A DNA stretch of 64,000 bases from CAYSGL01 sp964520985 (GTDB taxonomy: Bacteria > Pseudomonadota > Alphaproteobacteria > Micavibrionales > Micavibrionaceae), in contig CAZFPB010000001.1 of the NCBI GenBank assembly GCA_964520985.1, positions 1,488,001 through 1,552,000 on the forward strand, in the 5' to 3' direction. The notes beneath the pieces were generated by a model. The model worked only from the letters and a program-made list of their open reading frames with translations, was not told where the DNA came from and searched no databases. The position numbers and the translations under genes are program-made. Positions 1-8,311 of the stretch are shown here, piece after piece. Position 1 is the first letter of the stretch, and the number at the start of each line of letters is the position of its first letter.

Positions 1-2
1 TC

Positions 3-122
3 AACAAAGTGAAGGCGTTTGTCAGTGTCGATAACTGGTCGCCGCCGCCTGCCCTGCTCGAAGCTGACAGGCTCGGTAAATCACTCACGCCGCCGCGCCA
101 GCTGGATTTATTTTCGGCATGA
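3..122 (+). CDS. C-terminal end of a putative DNA modification/repair radical SAM protein (partial)
   Basis: An open frame enters from the left edge and stops at 120-122; about 39 residues are visible, ending in a QLDLFSA tail. Its stop overlaps the next start as ATGA. The downstream gene is a DUF4130 (TIGR03915-type) protein, and that family is usually paired with a radical SAM protein (TIGR03916-type), so this is probably the C-terminus of that partner. The tail alone is not diagnostic; the call rests mainly on the neighbour. Confidence 0.6.
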   Translation, partial: NKVKAFVSVDNWSPPPALLEADRLGKSLTPPRQLDLFSA

Positions 123-916
123 CATCTTTTTATATTCACGGCATTCCCGGGTTTGAAGAATGGCGGGCAGCGGCGCGGCACTGCCTTGCCAATCAGATTG
201 CGCCCCATCAGGTTCATTGGCAAACAGATGAGACGGTACAGACGGATATGTTTGGCGATATGCCCGCCCCGCGCGCGGCGCACAAAAAAACATTCACCGT
301 GCCCAAGGAATTTTTATCGCTGGCCGAAGCGGCCATCTGCCACAAGGATTTGGGCAAATTTTCGTTACTGTATAAAATATTGTGGCGGCTCAATTTTGAA
401 AACAAGCACCTGCTGCATCTAAAAACCGATAATGACGTTATGCGGCTAACCGCATTGGTAAAAGCCGTGCGGCATGATGCCTACAAGATCACCGCGTTTT
501 TGCGCTTCCGTCAGATACGCTATAGCGAGCAGGATTATTTTGTCGCGTGGTATGAGACAGAGCATTATTCACTGGAACGCGTCCTGCCGTTTTTCCAGAC
601 ACGGTTTCGCAACATGCGCTGGTCGATCCTGACGCCGTATCGCGCGGCGCATTGGGATGGGCAAAGCATTATGCTGGAAGATAATCCCGATCCCGCGCTA
701 TATCCGAAAGAAGATCAGGCGGAGCAATACTGGCTGGGCTATTACGCGAATATCTTCAACCCGGCGCGGCCAAAGAAATCGGCGATGCTGAATCAGATGC
801 CGAAAAAATACTGGAAGATGATGCCCGAAACGGTGCTCATCCCCGACATGCTGCGCACCTCTCATGCCAAAGCAATTGAGATGGTCGCGCGCGGGCAAAA
901 CAAGCCGACAGAATAA
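119..916 (+). CDS. DUF4130 / TIGR03915 family putative DNA repair protein
   Basis: 265 residues, about the normal length for the stand-alone family. The N-terminal part has the charged, aromatic-rich pattern of DUF4130, with an LYKILWRL segment near residue 85 and a conserved-looking TPYRAAHWDG segment near 170. Relatives occur alone or fused in front of UdgX-type uracil-DNA glycosylases; no glycosylase domain is present here. It is translationally coupled by a 4-base overlap to the upstream partial gene, so the two probably act together in DNA metabolism. A bidirectional terminator follows at once. The biochemical role of the family is not established. Confidence 0.75.
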   Translation: MTSFYIHGIPGFEEWRAAARHCLANQIAPHQVHWQTDETVQTDMFGDMPAPRAAHKKTFTVPKEFLSLAEAAICHKDLGKFSLLYKILWRLNFENKHLLHLKTDNDVMRLTALVKAVRHDAYKITAFLRFRQIRYSEQDYFVAWYETEHYSLERVLPFFQTRFRNMRWSILTPYRAAHWDGQSIMLEDNPDPALYPKEDQAEQYWLGYYANIFNPARPKKSAMLNQMPKKYWKMMPETVLIPDMLRTSHAKAIEMVARGQNKPTE

Positions 917-941
917 AAAAGCCCCTGTGAAGGGGCTTTTT
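915..941. terminator. Bidirectional intrinsic terminator
   Basis: A 7-bp stem (AGCCCCT/AGGGGCT) with a 4-base GTGA loop is flanked by an A-run on the left and a T-run on the right. It lies between two convergent genes and can end transcription from both sides. Confidence 0.85.
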
Positions 942-955
942 GTGTGAGGAATTTG

Positions 956-1804
956 TTAGGCCGCTTTCTTCGCTGTCGCATGATCGGCTTTGATGAAGGC
1001 CAGCAGGTCGGCGTTGAAGCGGTCCTGATGGGTTTGCGAGAGACCATGATCGGCGCCAGCGTAAATTTTCAGCTCGGCATTCGGCACCAGTTTCGATGAG
1101 AGCAAAGCCGAGGCGCCGATCGGCACGATCTGGTCGTCATCACCATGGAGGATCAAGGTTGGCACATCGAATTTTTTCAAATCTTCGGTAAAGTCGGTTT
1201 CCGAAAACTGCTTGATTGAATCCAGCTGACCTTTGATACCGCCCATCATGCCCTGCAGCCAGAAACTGTCGCGGATGCCTTCCGAGAGAACGGCGCCGGG
1301 GCGGTTATAGCCATAGAAAGGCATGACGATATCCTTGAAGAACTGCGCGCGGTTATCGAACGTGCCTTTGCGGATGCCATCGAACACTTCCATCGGCAGG
1401 CCGCCCGGATTTTCTTTGGTCTTCAGCATCAGGGGAGGCACTGCGCCGAGTAATACGACTTTTGCCAGACGCTTCGTGCCGTGACGGCCGACATAGCGGG
1501 TGACTTCGCCGCCGCCGGTGGAATGGCCGACGAGGATCGCGTCTTTCAGATCGAGATGGTTGATCAGCTGCGCGAGGTCATCGGCATATTGATCCATCGT
1601 GTTGTTCTCGAACGTCTGGCTGGAGCGGCCATGGCCGCGGCGGTCGTGGGCGATGACGCGGAAGCCGCGCTCCAGCAGGAAGGCCATCTGGCCATCCCAG
1701 GCATCCGCCGATAATGGCCAGCCGTGGGAAAAGACGACAGGCTGGCCGCGGCCCCAGTCTTTGTAAAAAATCTCTACGCCTTCAGTGGTGGTGAACGTGC
1801 TCAT
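956..1804 (-). CDS. Alpha/beta hydrolase, non-heme haloperoxidase/arylesterase type
   Basis: 282 residues. Seen: HGWP oxyanion-type motif at 27-30, nucleophile elbow GHSTGG with Ser95, acid residue in HGDDDQIVP (probably Asp224) and GADHGL with His253. This is a complete catalytic triad in the order typical of the cofactor-free chloroperoxidase/esterase group. Such enzymes hydrolyse esters and can form peracids; the natural substrate cannot be predicted. There is no signal peptide, so it is cytoplasmic. The gene is divergent from a GlxA-type regulator that starts 122 bases away, which makes that regulator a plausible controller (inference). Confidence 0.85.
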   Translation of the reverse strand: MSTFTTTEGVEIFYKDWGRGQPVVFSHGWPLSADAWDGQMAFLLERGFRVIAHDRRGHGRSSQTFENNTMDQYADDLAQLINHLDLKDAILVGHSTGGGEVTRYVGRHGTKRLAKVVLLGAVPPLMLKTKENPGGLPMEVFDGIRKGTFDNRAQFFKDIVMPFYGYNRPGAVLSEGIRDSFWLQGMMGGIKGQLDSIKQFSETDFTEDLKKFDVPTLILHGDDDQIVPIGASALLSSKLVPNAELKIYAGADHGLSQTHQDRFNADLLAFIKADHATAKKAA

Positions 1805-1926
1805 AATAGTAGTCCTTTCTAAATTGTTGAGAAGATCGCCCTTGCGCCTTCGATAGAAACAGGATTACACAGGAAGAAGATCGCTGAAATTGGCAAAAAT
1901 GACATTATAGAGGTCAAAACTGACAA

Positions 1927-2907
1927 ATGAACCAGACCCGCCCTTTTGCCGAGATCGGCATTCTTCTCTATCCCGGCTGCCTGCTCTCGGCCGTGTATGG
2001 CTTGAGCGATCTGTTCATGGTCGCCAACAAGATAGCGCAAAGCCATGAGGGCATCCAGCGCCCGATCATCCGCACGACCCACTGGGCATGGGAGGATGGG
2101 GCTCAGGGAATTGTCTGCACATCAGATACGCATCCGGAATTCGCGCATCAGCCGCTGGTGCTGATCGCGCCGCCGCATCCGGGCGATCCGATCGAGGCGC
2201 AAACCGCTGTGCCTTATGCCGCGTGGCTGAAAGTGCATCATGATAAGGGCGCCACCTTGGCATCGGTGTGTGCGGGATCGTTCTTGCTCGGCGCGACAGG
2301 CTTGCTCGACGGACGCACGTCCACCACGCACTGGATGTATACGAACGCAATGAAAGAGCGCTTTCCCGGCACGCGCGTGGAAGGGGATAAATTGATGATC
2401 GATGATGGCGACATTATCACCGCCGGCGGATTCATGGCGTGGACGGATCTGGGCCTGCGGCTGGTGCACCGCGTGCTCGGACCAACAATCATGATGGAAA
2501 CCGCGCGCTTCATGCTCGTCGATCCGCCGGGGCGCGAGCAGCGTTATTACAGCAGCTTCACGCCGCAACTTTTGCATGGCGATGAAGCCATCCTCAAAGT
2601 GCAGCACTGGTTGCAGGCGACCGGTGCAAAACAGGTGACGCTTGCCGGCATGACACAGAAGGCAGGATTGGAAGAGCGCACGTTCATTCGCCGCTTCCAC
2701 AAAGCGACCGGATTGAAACCCACCGAATATTGCCAGCATGTCCGCGTCGGCAAAGCGAGAGAGATGCTGGAATTCACGCACCAGACGATGGAGCAGATAT
2801 CCTGGGCCATCGGCTACGAAGACCCCGGCGCTTTCCGCAAAGTGTTTTATAAAGTGATTGGCTTAACACCGGGGGAATACCGGCAGCGGTTTATGGCGGC
2901 AGCTTAG
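1927..2907 (+). CDS. GlxA family transcriptional regulator (DJ-1/PfpI-like domain plus AraC HTH)
   Basis: 326 residues. Residues 1-200 form a DJ-1/PfpI-like glutamine-amidotransferase fold with the nucleophile-elbow motif SVCAGSFLLG (Cys115). Residues about 220-325 are an AraC-type double helix-turn-helix ending in the usual GYEDPGAFRKVF and GLTPGEYRQRF motifs. Members are transcription activators or repressors, and the N-terminal domain is thought to sense a ligand rather than act as an enzyme. It is divergently oriented to the hydrolase at 956-1804, its likely target. The start is at the ATG just after an AT-rich stretch. Confidence 0.9.
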   Translation: MNQTRPFAEIGILLYPGCLLSAVYGLSDLFMVANKIAQSHEGIQRPIIRTTHWAWEDGAQGIVCTSDTHPEFAHQPLVLIAPPHPGDPIEAQTAVPYAAWLKVHHDKGATLASVCAGSFLLGATGLLDGRTSTTHWMYTNAMKERFPGTRVEGDKLMIDDGDIITAGGFMAWTDLGLRLVHRVLGPTIMMETARFMLVDPPGREQRYYSSFTPQLLHGDEAILKVQHWLQATGAKQVTLAGMTQKAGLEERTFIRRFHKATGLKPTEYCQHVRVGKAREMLEFTHQTMEQISWAIGYEDPGAFRKVFYKVIGLTPGEYRQRFMAAA

Positions 2908-3046
2908 TGTAGCAGTGATGGCAGCTTTGTTGTTGCCGCTATAGAGAAATGTTTAGATTATCAAACGTTGTTTTGTATTTTTGAAAGCACTTATAATGCT
3001 TACAGGAAGAGCACTTCGTTCTTCGAAAAAACAGAAGGATTTAGCT

Positions 3047-3187
3047 ATGTTTAATGAAACGATAAAAATCTTAAAAACGGAAACAAAGTTCGGCACTGAG
3101 ATAAAATTTGCCCGCATAATAAGAACCTACAAGAATGGAAGCATCCATGTCATGTCTTTGATGTTGGACAGACTTAGCGAGAAATAA
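3047..3187 (+). CDS. Possible 46-residue basic small protein
   Basis: A short open frame starts at an ATG preceded by AAGGA at good spacing (3034-3038). An in-frame start further upstream (2981) lacks such a site. The product is Lys/Ile/Thr-rich (MFNETIKILKTETKFG...) and visibly more AT-rich than its neighbours. There is no recognisable domain. It ends 16 bases before the tRNA-Ser gene on the other strand. It could be a recently acquired gene or a chance frame. Confidence 0.35.
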   Translation: MFNETIKILKTETKFGTEIKFARIIRTYKNGSIHVMSLMLDRLSEK

Positions 3188-3203
3188 CATCAAGTAAATT
3201 AAA

Positions 3204-3293
3204 TGGCGGACAGAGCGGGATTCGAACCCGCGATACGTTTGACCGTATACACACTTTCCAGGCGTGCGCCTTCAACCGCTCGGCCACCTGTCC
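3204..3293 (-). tRNA. tRNA-Ser (anticodon GGA)
   Basis: Read on the minus strand: acceptor GGACAGG pairs with CCTGTCC, followed by discriminator G and an encoded CCA. The D-arm has GGCCGAGCGGTTGAAGG. The anticodon loop CTGGAAA gives GGA, reading UCC/UCU. The class II long variable arm (gtgtatacggtcaaacgtatc region) and the T-arm GGGTTCGAATCCC are present. The 90-base length fits tRNA-Ser. Confidence 0.97.
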
Positions 3294-3343
3294 ATCAATA
3301 CCAGAGATTTATAATCCGTGATCTGGAAAGCCCGACAGGGGTA

Positions 3344-4096
3344 TCAAATTCTGCCCGTGAGATCAACCAGACTCTTGTCCAAAAGGGCCAAATCGTGGGG
3401 GCGGGAGAGGGAATGGTCGCCATCTTCGACCAGATAGACGTCACAATCAGTGGAATCCAGCGCGTTTTTGATGCGGTGGGCCACCTGCCACTCGACGGTC
3501 TGGTCCTGCATCCCATGCAACAGGCGCACCGGCCCGGTGAAGGGAATGCGGCCGTCGGCCATGATGGCATTGGCGGCGCCATCATCGAGAAAGGCACGGG
3601 TGAAGCGGTAGGGATCGCCATATTCGCTGGGCTCTTCGGCGTAGCCGAGTGTTTCCAGCTGGGCGCGTTGCTCGGGTGTGAACCCCGCTTCCATCCAGCG
3701 GGTGAAATCGGGCGCGGCGGCGATGCCGATAAAGGCTCGGGCGCGCTCGGGACGCGCGAGCGCGAGTTTCAATCCGACCCAGCCGCCCATCGACGAGCCG
3801 ATGACGATGGCAGGGCCGCTGATCAATTCATCAAAGATGTCGCGGGCGTCTTCGCACCACTGGCTCATGGTGCCCTGATCGATATCGCCGCCGCTCTCGC
3901 CGTGACCGGAATAATCGAAGCGCACGAATCCCTGGCCCCGCGCGCGGCAGCGCTCTTCCAGAAAACTGGCTTTGGTGCCGCGCATGTCGGAGCGATAGCC
4001 GCCGCAAAAAATCACGCTTGGCAAGGCCCCATCGCGCGGCGGTGACGCCACATAAGCGAGGTCGGGCTTGCCCGTGCGTTTCAGAAAATCAACCAT
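3344..4096 (-). CDS. Alpha/beta hydrolase similar to ABHD10 / serine aminopeptidase-like
   Basis: 250 residues. The nucleophile elbow is IGSSMGGW with Ser102; the acid is Asp198 in LLHGMQDQTV and the base His228 in EDGDHSL. The segment FDYSGHGESGG near 60-70 is typical of the ABHD10 / S33-like group, whose characterised members are thioesterases or acyl-glucuronide esterases. It is soluble, with no signal peptide. The tRNA-Ser gene lies 50 bases downstream on the same strand; the glycosyltransferase upstream is divergent. The substrate is unknown. Confidence 0.82.
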   Translation of the reverse strand: MVDFLKRTGKPDLAYVASPPRDGALPSVIFCGGYRSDMRGTKASFLEERCRARGQGFVRFDYSGHGESGGDIDQGTMSQWCEDARDIFDELISGPAIVIGSSMGGWVGLKLALARPERARAFIGIAAAPDFTRWMEAGFTPEQRAQLETLGYAEEPSEYGDPYRFTRAFLDDGAANAIMADGRIPFTGPVRLLHGMQDQTVEWQVAHRIKNALDSTDCDVYLVEDGDHSLSRPHDLALLDKSLVDLTGRI

Positions 4097-4183
4097 GGCG
4101 TGCCTGCGTCATCTTTTGATTTAGACAAAAAGCGCAATCATGGTAAAGCTTTTAAGCGAGACTCAAGGGAATCAGTACATAAA

Positions 4184-5425
4184 ATGGCGACCGGCGACAC
4201 CAACACCCCACCTCACGATCTGCGCAGCCTTTCAGGGCGCGTGAAGCAGCCGGTGATCATGCAGGTTATCCCGAATCTGGGCGCAGGCGGCGCGGAGCAA
4301 GGCTGTATCGACATGGCGATTGCGCAGGTGAAATCAGGCGCGCGCGCCATTATCGTTTCGAACGGCGGGCCACGCTTGCATGAACTGACCCGTCATGGCA
4401 TCGAACATATCACCCTACCCGTGCACAGCAAAAACCCGCTGGTTATGTGGCGTAATATCGGGCGTCTTCATTCTATTATCCGCAAACAAAAAGTCGACAT
4501 CGTCCATGCGCGCAGCCGCGCGCCGGCGTGGTCGTGTTACAAGGCGGTCAAAGGTACGGCCGCCCATTTCATGACGACGTGCCACGCGCCCTATAATATT
4601 TCCGGTGAGGCCAAACGCTTTTACAATTCCGCGATTGCCAAAGGGGAGCGCGTCATCGCGATTTCCAATCACGTGGCGCAATACCTCATTGATAATTACA
4701 AGATCGATCCGCGCAACATCCGCACCATTCACCGGGGCATCGCGATTGAAAAATTTCACCCGGGCGCGGTATCGGCCGGGCAACTGATTAAACTGACGGC
4801 GCAATGGCGCGTGCCGGACGGCATGAGCGTCGTGATGTTGCCGGGCAGACTGACACGCTGGAAAGGTCACCTTGTCCTGATCGAGGCGATGGCGAAACTG
4901 AATCGTCCGGATGTATTTTGCGTGCTGATCGGTGACGATCAGGGGCGCGCGGAATACCGGCAGGAACTGGTCGATGCAATTGCCGCGCATAAGCTGGAAG
5001 GGCAGGTGCGGCTGATCGATCATTGCAACGATATGCCCGCCGCTTACATGTTGACGACCGTGGTCGTGTCCGCCTCGACCGATCCCGAAGGCTTTGGCCG
5101 CGTGCCGGTGGAAGCGCAGGCGATGGGTCGCCCGGTGATCGCGACCGATCATGGCGGCGCACAGGAAACGATTATTCGCGGCGAGACGGGCTGGCTGGTG
5201 CCGCCGGGTGATGTCGATGCGCTGGTCACAGCGATGCAGGAAGCCTTGAGCCTGACGCCGGAAGAGCGGCACTATCTGGCGCTGCACGCCATGCAGCATG
5301 TCGCCGATAATTTTTCCAAAGAGCACATGGTCAACCAGACGCTCGATGTTTATGCCGAATTGCTGAACGAGCAATCTGGCAGTATGAACGCGCCTGCGGG
5401 CAAAGCGCTGCGCGCCGCGGAATAA
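4184..5425 (+). CDS. Glycosyltransferase family 4 (GT-B fold), probable LPS sugar transferase
   Basis: 413 residues from the ATG at 4184. A GTG at 4100 would add 28 residues, but it lies against the divergent gene and the extra residues do not look like a GT-B start. N-terminal segment: IMQVIPNLGAGGAEQGCIDM. The C-terminal nucleotide-sugar site DPEGFGRVPVEAQAMGRPVI has the EX7E arrangement of GT4. The next gene, overlapping by one base, is a heptosyltransferase-like GT9 enzyme, so the pair probably adds core sugars to lipopolysaccharide at the cytoplasmic face of the inner membrane. Donor and acceptor sugars are not predictable. Confidence 0.88.
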   Translation: MATGDTNTPPHDLRSLSGRVKQPVIMQVIPNLGAGGAEQGCIDMAIAQVKSGARAIIVSNGGPRLHELTRHGIEHITLPVHSKNPLVMWRNIGRLHSIIRKQKVDIVHARSRAPAWSCYKAVKGTAAHFMTTCHAPYNISGEAKRFYNSAIAKGERVIAISNHVAQYLIDNYKIDPRNIRTIHRGIAIEKFHPGAVSAGQLIKLTAQWRVPDGMSVVMLPGRLTRWKGHLVLIEAMAKLNRPDVFCVLIGDDQGRAEYRQELVDAIAAHKLEGQVRLIDHCNDMPAAYMLTTVVVSASTDPEGFGRVPVEAQAMGRPVIATDHGGAQETIIRGETGWLVPPGDVDALVTAMQEALSLTPEERHYLALHAMQHVADNFSKEHMVNQTLDVYAELLNEQSGSMNAPAGKALRAAE

Positions 5426-6372
5426 TGGCGCTTCCCGAAAAAATCCTGATCATCAAGCTCGGCGCGTTCGGCGATTTCGTTCAGGCATTGGGTCCCATGC
5501 GGGCCATACGCGCCGCGCACCCGGGCGCAACGTTTACCTTGCTCACGACGGCGCCTTTTGAAGAACTGGCGCGGCAATCAGGATTATTCGACGCCATCTG
5601 GCGCGACCCGCGCGCGAAATGGTATCAGCCGCGGACCTGGATGGCGGTGAAAGATAAATTCAACCGTGCGCAATTCACGCGCGTATACGATTTGCAAAAT
5701 AACGACCGCACCAACTTTTATTTCAAACTGTTCAATCCGAAGCCGCAGTGGGTTGGCATCGCGAAGGGCGCGAGCCATCAGAACACTTCACCGCTGCGTA
5801 CCGCCGGTCATTCTTTTGATGGGCACAGACAAACGCTTGCACTGGCGGGAATTCACACCGTCCCAATAGACGATCTGTCATGGATGAAAAGCGACATAGC
5901 ACGCTTCACCCTCACTGCGCCGTATGTGTTGATCGTGCCGGGGGCGTCCCCCAAACGGCCGCTCAAACGCTGGCCCGCTTCGCATTACGCGGCTCTGTGC
6001 ACAATGCTGGCCGACAAAAACTATCAGCCTGTTATTATTGGATCGGCGCAGGAGAAATCGATCGCGCGGGAGATTGTGACGCGGTGCGCGGCAGCGATCG
6101 ATCTGACGGGTGAGACGGAGATGGGCGCCCTGCCCGCTCTGGCGCGCGGCGCGGCTTTTGCTGTCGGGAATGATACAGGGCCGATGCACATGATTGCACC
6201 GACCGGGTGCGCGTCTTTGATTTTATTTTCGGCAGACAGCAATGCAGTGAAGCACAAGCCGCTCGGGCCGCGCGTCATCACGCTCTCTCAAGCCGATCTG
6301 GCGGATTTATCGCCGCAGGCGGTGTGGCGGTATCTGGAACAGGAAAATTTTCTCGGCGCTTATTCGGCGTAG
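5425..6372 (+). CDS. Glycosyltransferase family 9 (ADP-heptose:LPS heptosyltransferase-like)
   Basis: 315 residues. The N-terminus KILIIKLGAFGDFVQALGPM is the classic GT9 opening, and GNDTGPMHMIAPTGC near residue 250 is the conserved C-terminal donor site. The family transfers L-glycero-D-manno-heptose to the LPS inner core. The start codon overlaps the stop of the GT4 gene (TAATG), indicating translational coupling. The 3' end overlaps the convergent ArsR gene by 13 bases. Confidence 0.88.
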   Translation: MALPEKILIIKLGAFGDFVQALGPMRAIRAAHPGATFTLLTTAPFEELARQSGLFDAIWRDPRAKWYQPRTWMAVKDKFNRAQFTRVYDLQNNDRTNFYFKLFNPKPQWVGIAKGASHQNTSPLRTAGHSFDGHRQTLALAGIHTVPIDDLSWMKSDIARFTLTAPYVLIVPGASPKRPLKRWPASHYAALCTMLADKNYQPVIIGSAQEKSIAREIVTRCAAAIDLTGETEMGALPALARGAAFAVGNDTGPMHMIAPTGCASLILFSADSNAVKHKPLGPRVITLSQADLADLSPQAVWRYLEQENFLGAYSA

Positions 6373-6653
6373 AGATCGTAGGTCGCCGTTATCAGCGTGC
6401 GGGCTTTATCACAGAACAGCGAATAATAAATGGTCTGTGCATCGCGGCGGGTTTTGACGATGCCGTCACTCCGCAGCCGCGCAAGATGCTGGGATAACGC
6501 CGACTGGCTCAAATCCACCTGGCGCTCCAGTTCGCCCACATTCTTTTCCCCGTCCATCAATAGATAGAGGATCTGCAGGCGTTTGTGATTCGCCAGCGCT
6601 TTCAGCAATTTTGAGACAGCCGAAATAGCGTCTTTTTTCACCGTATAATTCAT
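6360..6653 (-). CDS. ArsR-family winged-helix transcriptional regulator
   Basis: 97 residues, normal for ArsR. The helix-turn-helix region is VDLSQSALSQHLARLRSDGIV, and the N-terminal ALANHKRLQILYLLMDGE is the usual first helix pair. A metal-binding ELCVCD-type motif is missing (here VGELERQVDLS), so metal sensing is unlikely; it resembles the redox/sulfide-sensing BigR/SqrR side, but only one Cys (in SLFCDKA) is visible. The upstream 164 bases are AT-rich and carry no other gene. The target is unknown, perhaps its own promoter. Confidence 0.85.
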   Translation of the reverse strand: MNYTVKKDAISAVSKLLKALANHKRLQILYLLMDGEKNVGELERQVDLSQSALSQHLARLRSDGIVKTRRDAQTIYYSLFCDKARTLITATYDLYAE

Positions 6654-6817
6654 AACCAGCCTTAAAAATCGCTGAAGGAAAATCTATAAATCTTCGGAGG
6701 GCCCTTATAGGGTGGGCGGACCTACAACTATAGCGCTACGTCATATTATTGTATGGGACGATTGTCAAAATGAAAATTGACTAAGATTCGCGTTATTTTT
6801 TGAAATATTATTTCAAT

Positions 6818-7591
6818 TTACTGTTTTGAGGGTAAAGCGCCCAAAATTCTCTGGGCCAGCCAGTCGGGTAAAATTGAGCCAAACCAGCTCATCAAATGCA
6901 TCGGCAAGGGGAACGCGATGCGTCCCACATTCCGGGCAAGACGTTTTTTAATGAGGTCGGCGGCTTGATCCGCATGCATCAAAAACGGCATGGGAAAACC
7001 GTTTGCGGCGGTCATGCGGGTGCGCACGAAGCCGGGGCAGACGACATTGACCTGTACGCCCGTACGTTTGAGGGAACCACGCAGGGCTTCGCCGTAAAAT
7101 CGCACGGCCCCTTTGGAGGCGCTATAGGCAGGGGCGCCCGGCATGCCGCGGAAGCCGGCCAGAGAGCTGATCAGGACGATCTGCCCGCGGTTTCTGGCAA
7201 TCATGAGTGGCAAGGCCGGTTCTATCGTGTTGAGAACACCCGTTAAATTTACATCGAATATATGCCGGGCTTCATCGAGCGGTTCGCCAAAAATGCGCCC
7301 CGCGGTGCCGCCGGAGATTCCGGCATTGGCGATGATGATATCCAGAGGGGTGGCGGCATGACGACCCGCGACCCAGTCCGCCATGGCGTTTTTGTCGGTC
7401 ACGCAGAGTTGCGCGATATCGACCCCTGCCCCCAAATTCCGGCAAACGTGTGCCACCTCTTCCAGACGCTGCCTATCGCGTCCCGACAGGCTGAGGGTTA
7501 TGCCGGGCACGGCGTAGGCCACCGCCAAGGCATAACCAAGGCCGCTGGACGCACCGGTAATCAGGATATGGGAGGGATCGCGCATGTCCAT
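6818..7591 (-). CDS. SDR-family NAD(P)-dependent oxidoreductase
   Basis: 257 residues from the ATG at 7591 (MDMRDPSHILITG). An upstream frame extension runs over gmk and is rejected. Rossmann motif TGASSGLG near residues 11-18, NAG motif IIANAGISGG, catalytic Ser-Tyr-Lys in SSLAGFRGMPGAPAYSASKG. The C-terminal hydrophobic segment HLMSWFGSILPDWLAQRIL may touch the membrane. The substrate is unknown. It is divergent from gmk, whose start is about 55 bases away. Confidence 0.88.
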   Translation of the reverse strand: MDMRDPSHILITGASSGLGYALAVAYAVPGITLSLSGRDRQRLEEVAHVCRNLGAGVDIAQLCVTDKNAMADWVAGRHAATPLDIIIANAGISGGTAGRIFGEPLDEARHIFDVNLTGVLNTIEPALPLMIARNRGQIVLISSLAGFRGMPGAPAYSASKGAVRFYGEALRGSLKRTGVQVNVVCPGFVRTRMTAANGFPMPFLMHADQAADLIKKRLARNVGRIAFPLPMHLMSWFGSILPDWLAQRILGALPSKQ

Positions 7592-7645
7592 CAGTCTAAT
7601 CACCGCGGGGAAAAAAGGAAATGATTCGTGGACTTGGAAAGCGCG

Positions 7646-8311
7646 ATGGCTAAAATGACGGCCATGGATCTGACAGGAATTAAACGCCGCGGCCTGATGT
7701 ATGTGCTGTCTTCGCCGTCCGGCGCGGGCAAGACGACGATTACGCGCTCGCTGCTTAAACAGAACCCCGAGCTGACGATTTCGATCTCGGCCACCACGCG
7801 CTATCGCCGCGCCGGCGAAATCCATGGCAAAGATTATTACTTCGTCAGCATTTCAGAATTCAACGCCATGGTCGATAGCGGCCAGATGCTGGAACACGCC
7901 AAGGTGTTTGGCAATTATTACGGCACGCCGCGTGGCCCGGTGGAAGAAGCCCTGAATAACGGACAGGATATTATTTTCGACATTGACTGGCAGGGCACGC
8001 AGCAATTGCGCGAAGTGGCGCGCGATGATCTGGTCACCGTGTTTATCCTGCCGCCATCAGCGCGCGCGCTGGAAGACCGTTTGCGCAATCGCTCGAAAGA
8101 AACGCTGGAGACCGATGTCCAGATCCGCGAGCGCATGAGCAAGGCGGCAGATGAGATGACGCATTATTCCGAATATGATTACGTGCTGATCAATACCGAC
8201 ATTAATGCCGCCATCAATCAGGCACAGCTGATCTTGGATACGGAGCGGTTGAAGCGTCACCGGTATGGCGGCTTATCCGATTTTGTGCGCGGTCTCAAAG
8301 ACGGGCGCTAG
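7646..8311 (+). CDS. gmk: Guanylate kinase
   Basis: Phosphorylates GMP to GDP with ATP in the cytoplasm. The P-loop SSPSGAGKTT lies near the N-terminus, the GMP-binding segment SATTRYRRAGEIHGKDYYF follows, and the lid region carries RLRNRSKET. 221 residues from ATG 7646, which has GGAAAG upstream; GTG 7628 and ATG 7655/7664 are alternatives. The 3' end shares CTAG with the convergent rsmA. Confidence 0.96.
   Translation: MAKMTAMDLTGIKRRGLMYVLSSPSGAGKTTITRSLLKQNPELTISISATTRYRRAGEIHGKDYYFVSISEFNAMVDSGQMLEHAKVFGNYYGTPRGPVEEALNNGQDIIFDIDWQGTQQLREVARDDLVTVFILPPSARALEDRLRNRSKETLETDVQIRERMSKAADEMTHYSEYDYVLINTDINAAINQAQLILDTERLKRHRYGGLSDFVRGLKDGR

Noticed and set aside
1900..1916. TGAC-N9-GTCA before the GlxA regulator as an operator.
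   Set aside because: Four-base half-sites are too short to support a claim, although the position between divergent genes is suitable.
3203..4045. A 280-residue plus-strand frame starting MADRAGFEPA.
   Set aside because: The first residues are the antisense of tRNA-Ser, a well-known artefact, and the rest lies antisense to the ABHD10-like gene.
4415..5374. A 319-residue minus-strand frame.
   Set aside because: It is antisense to the GT4 glycosyltransferase, which has clear family motifs; the frame is Arg/His-rich and has no domain.
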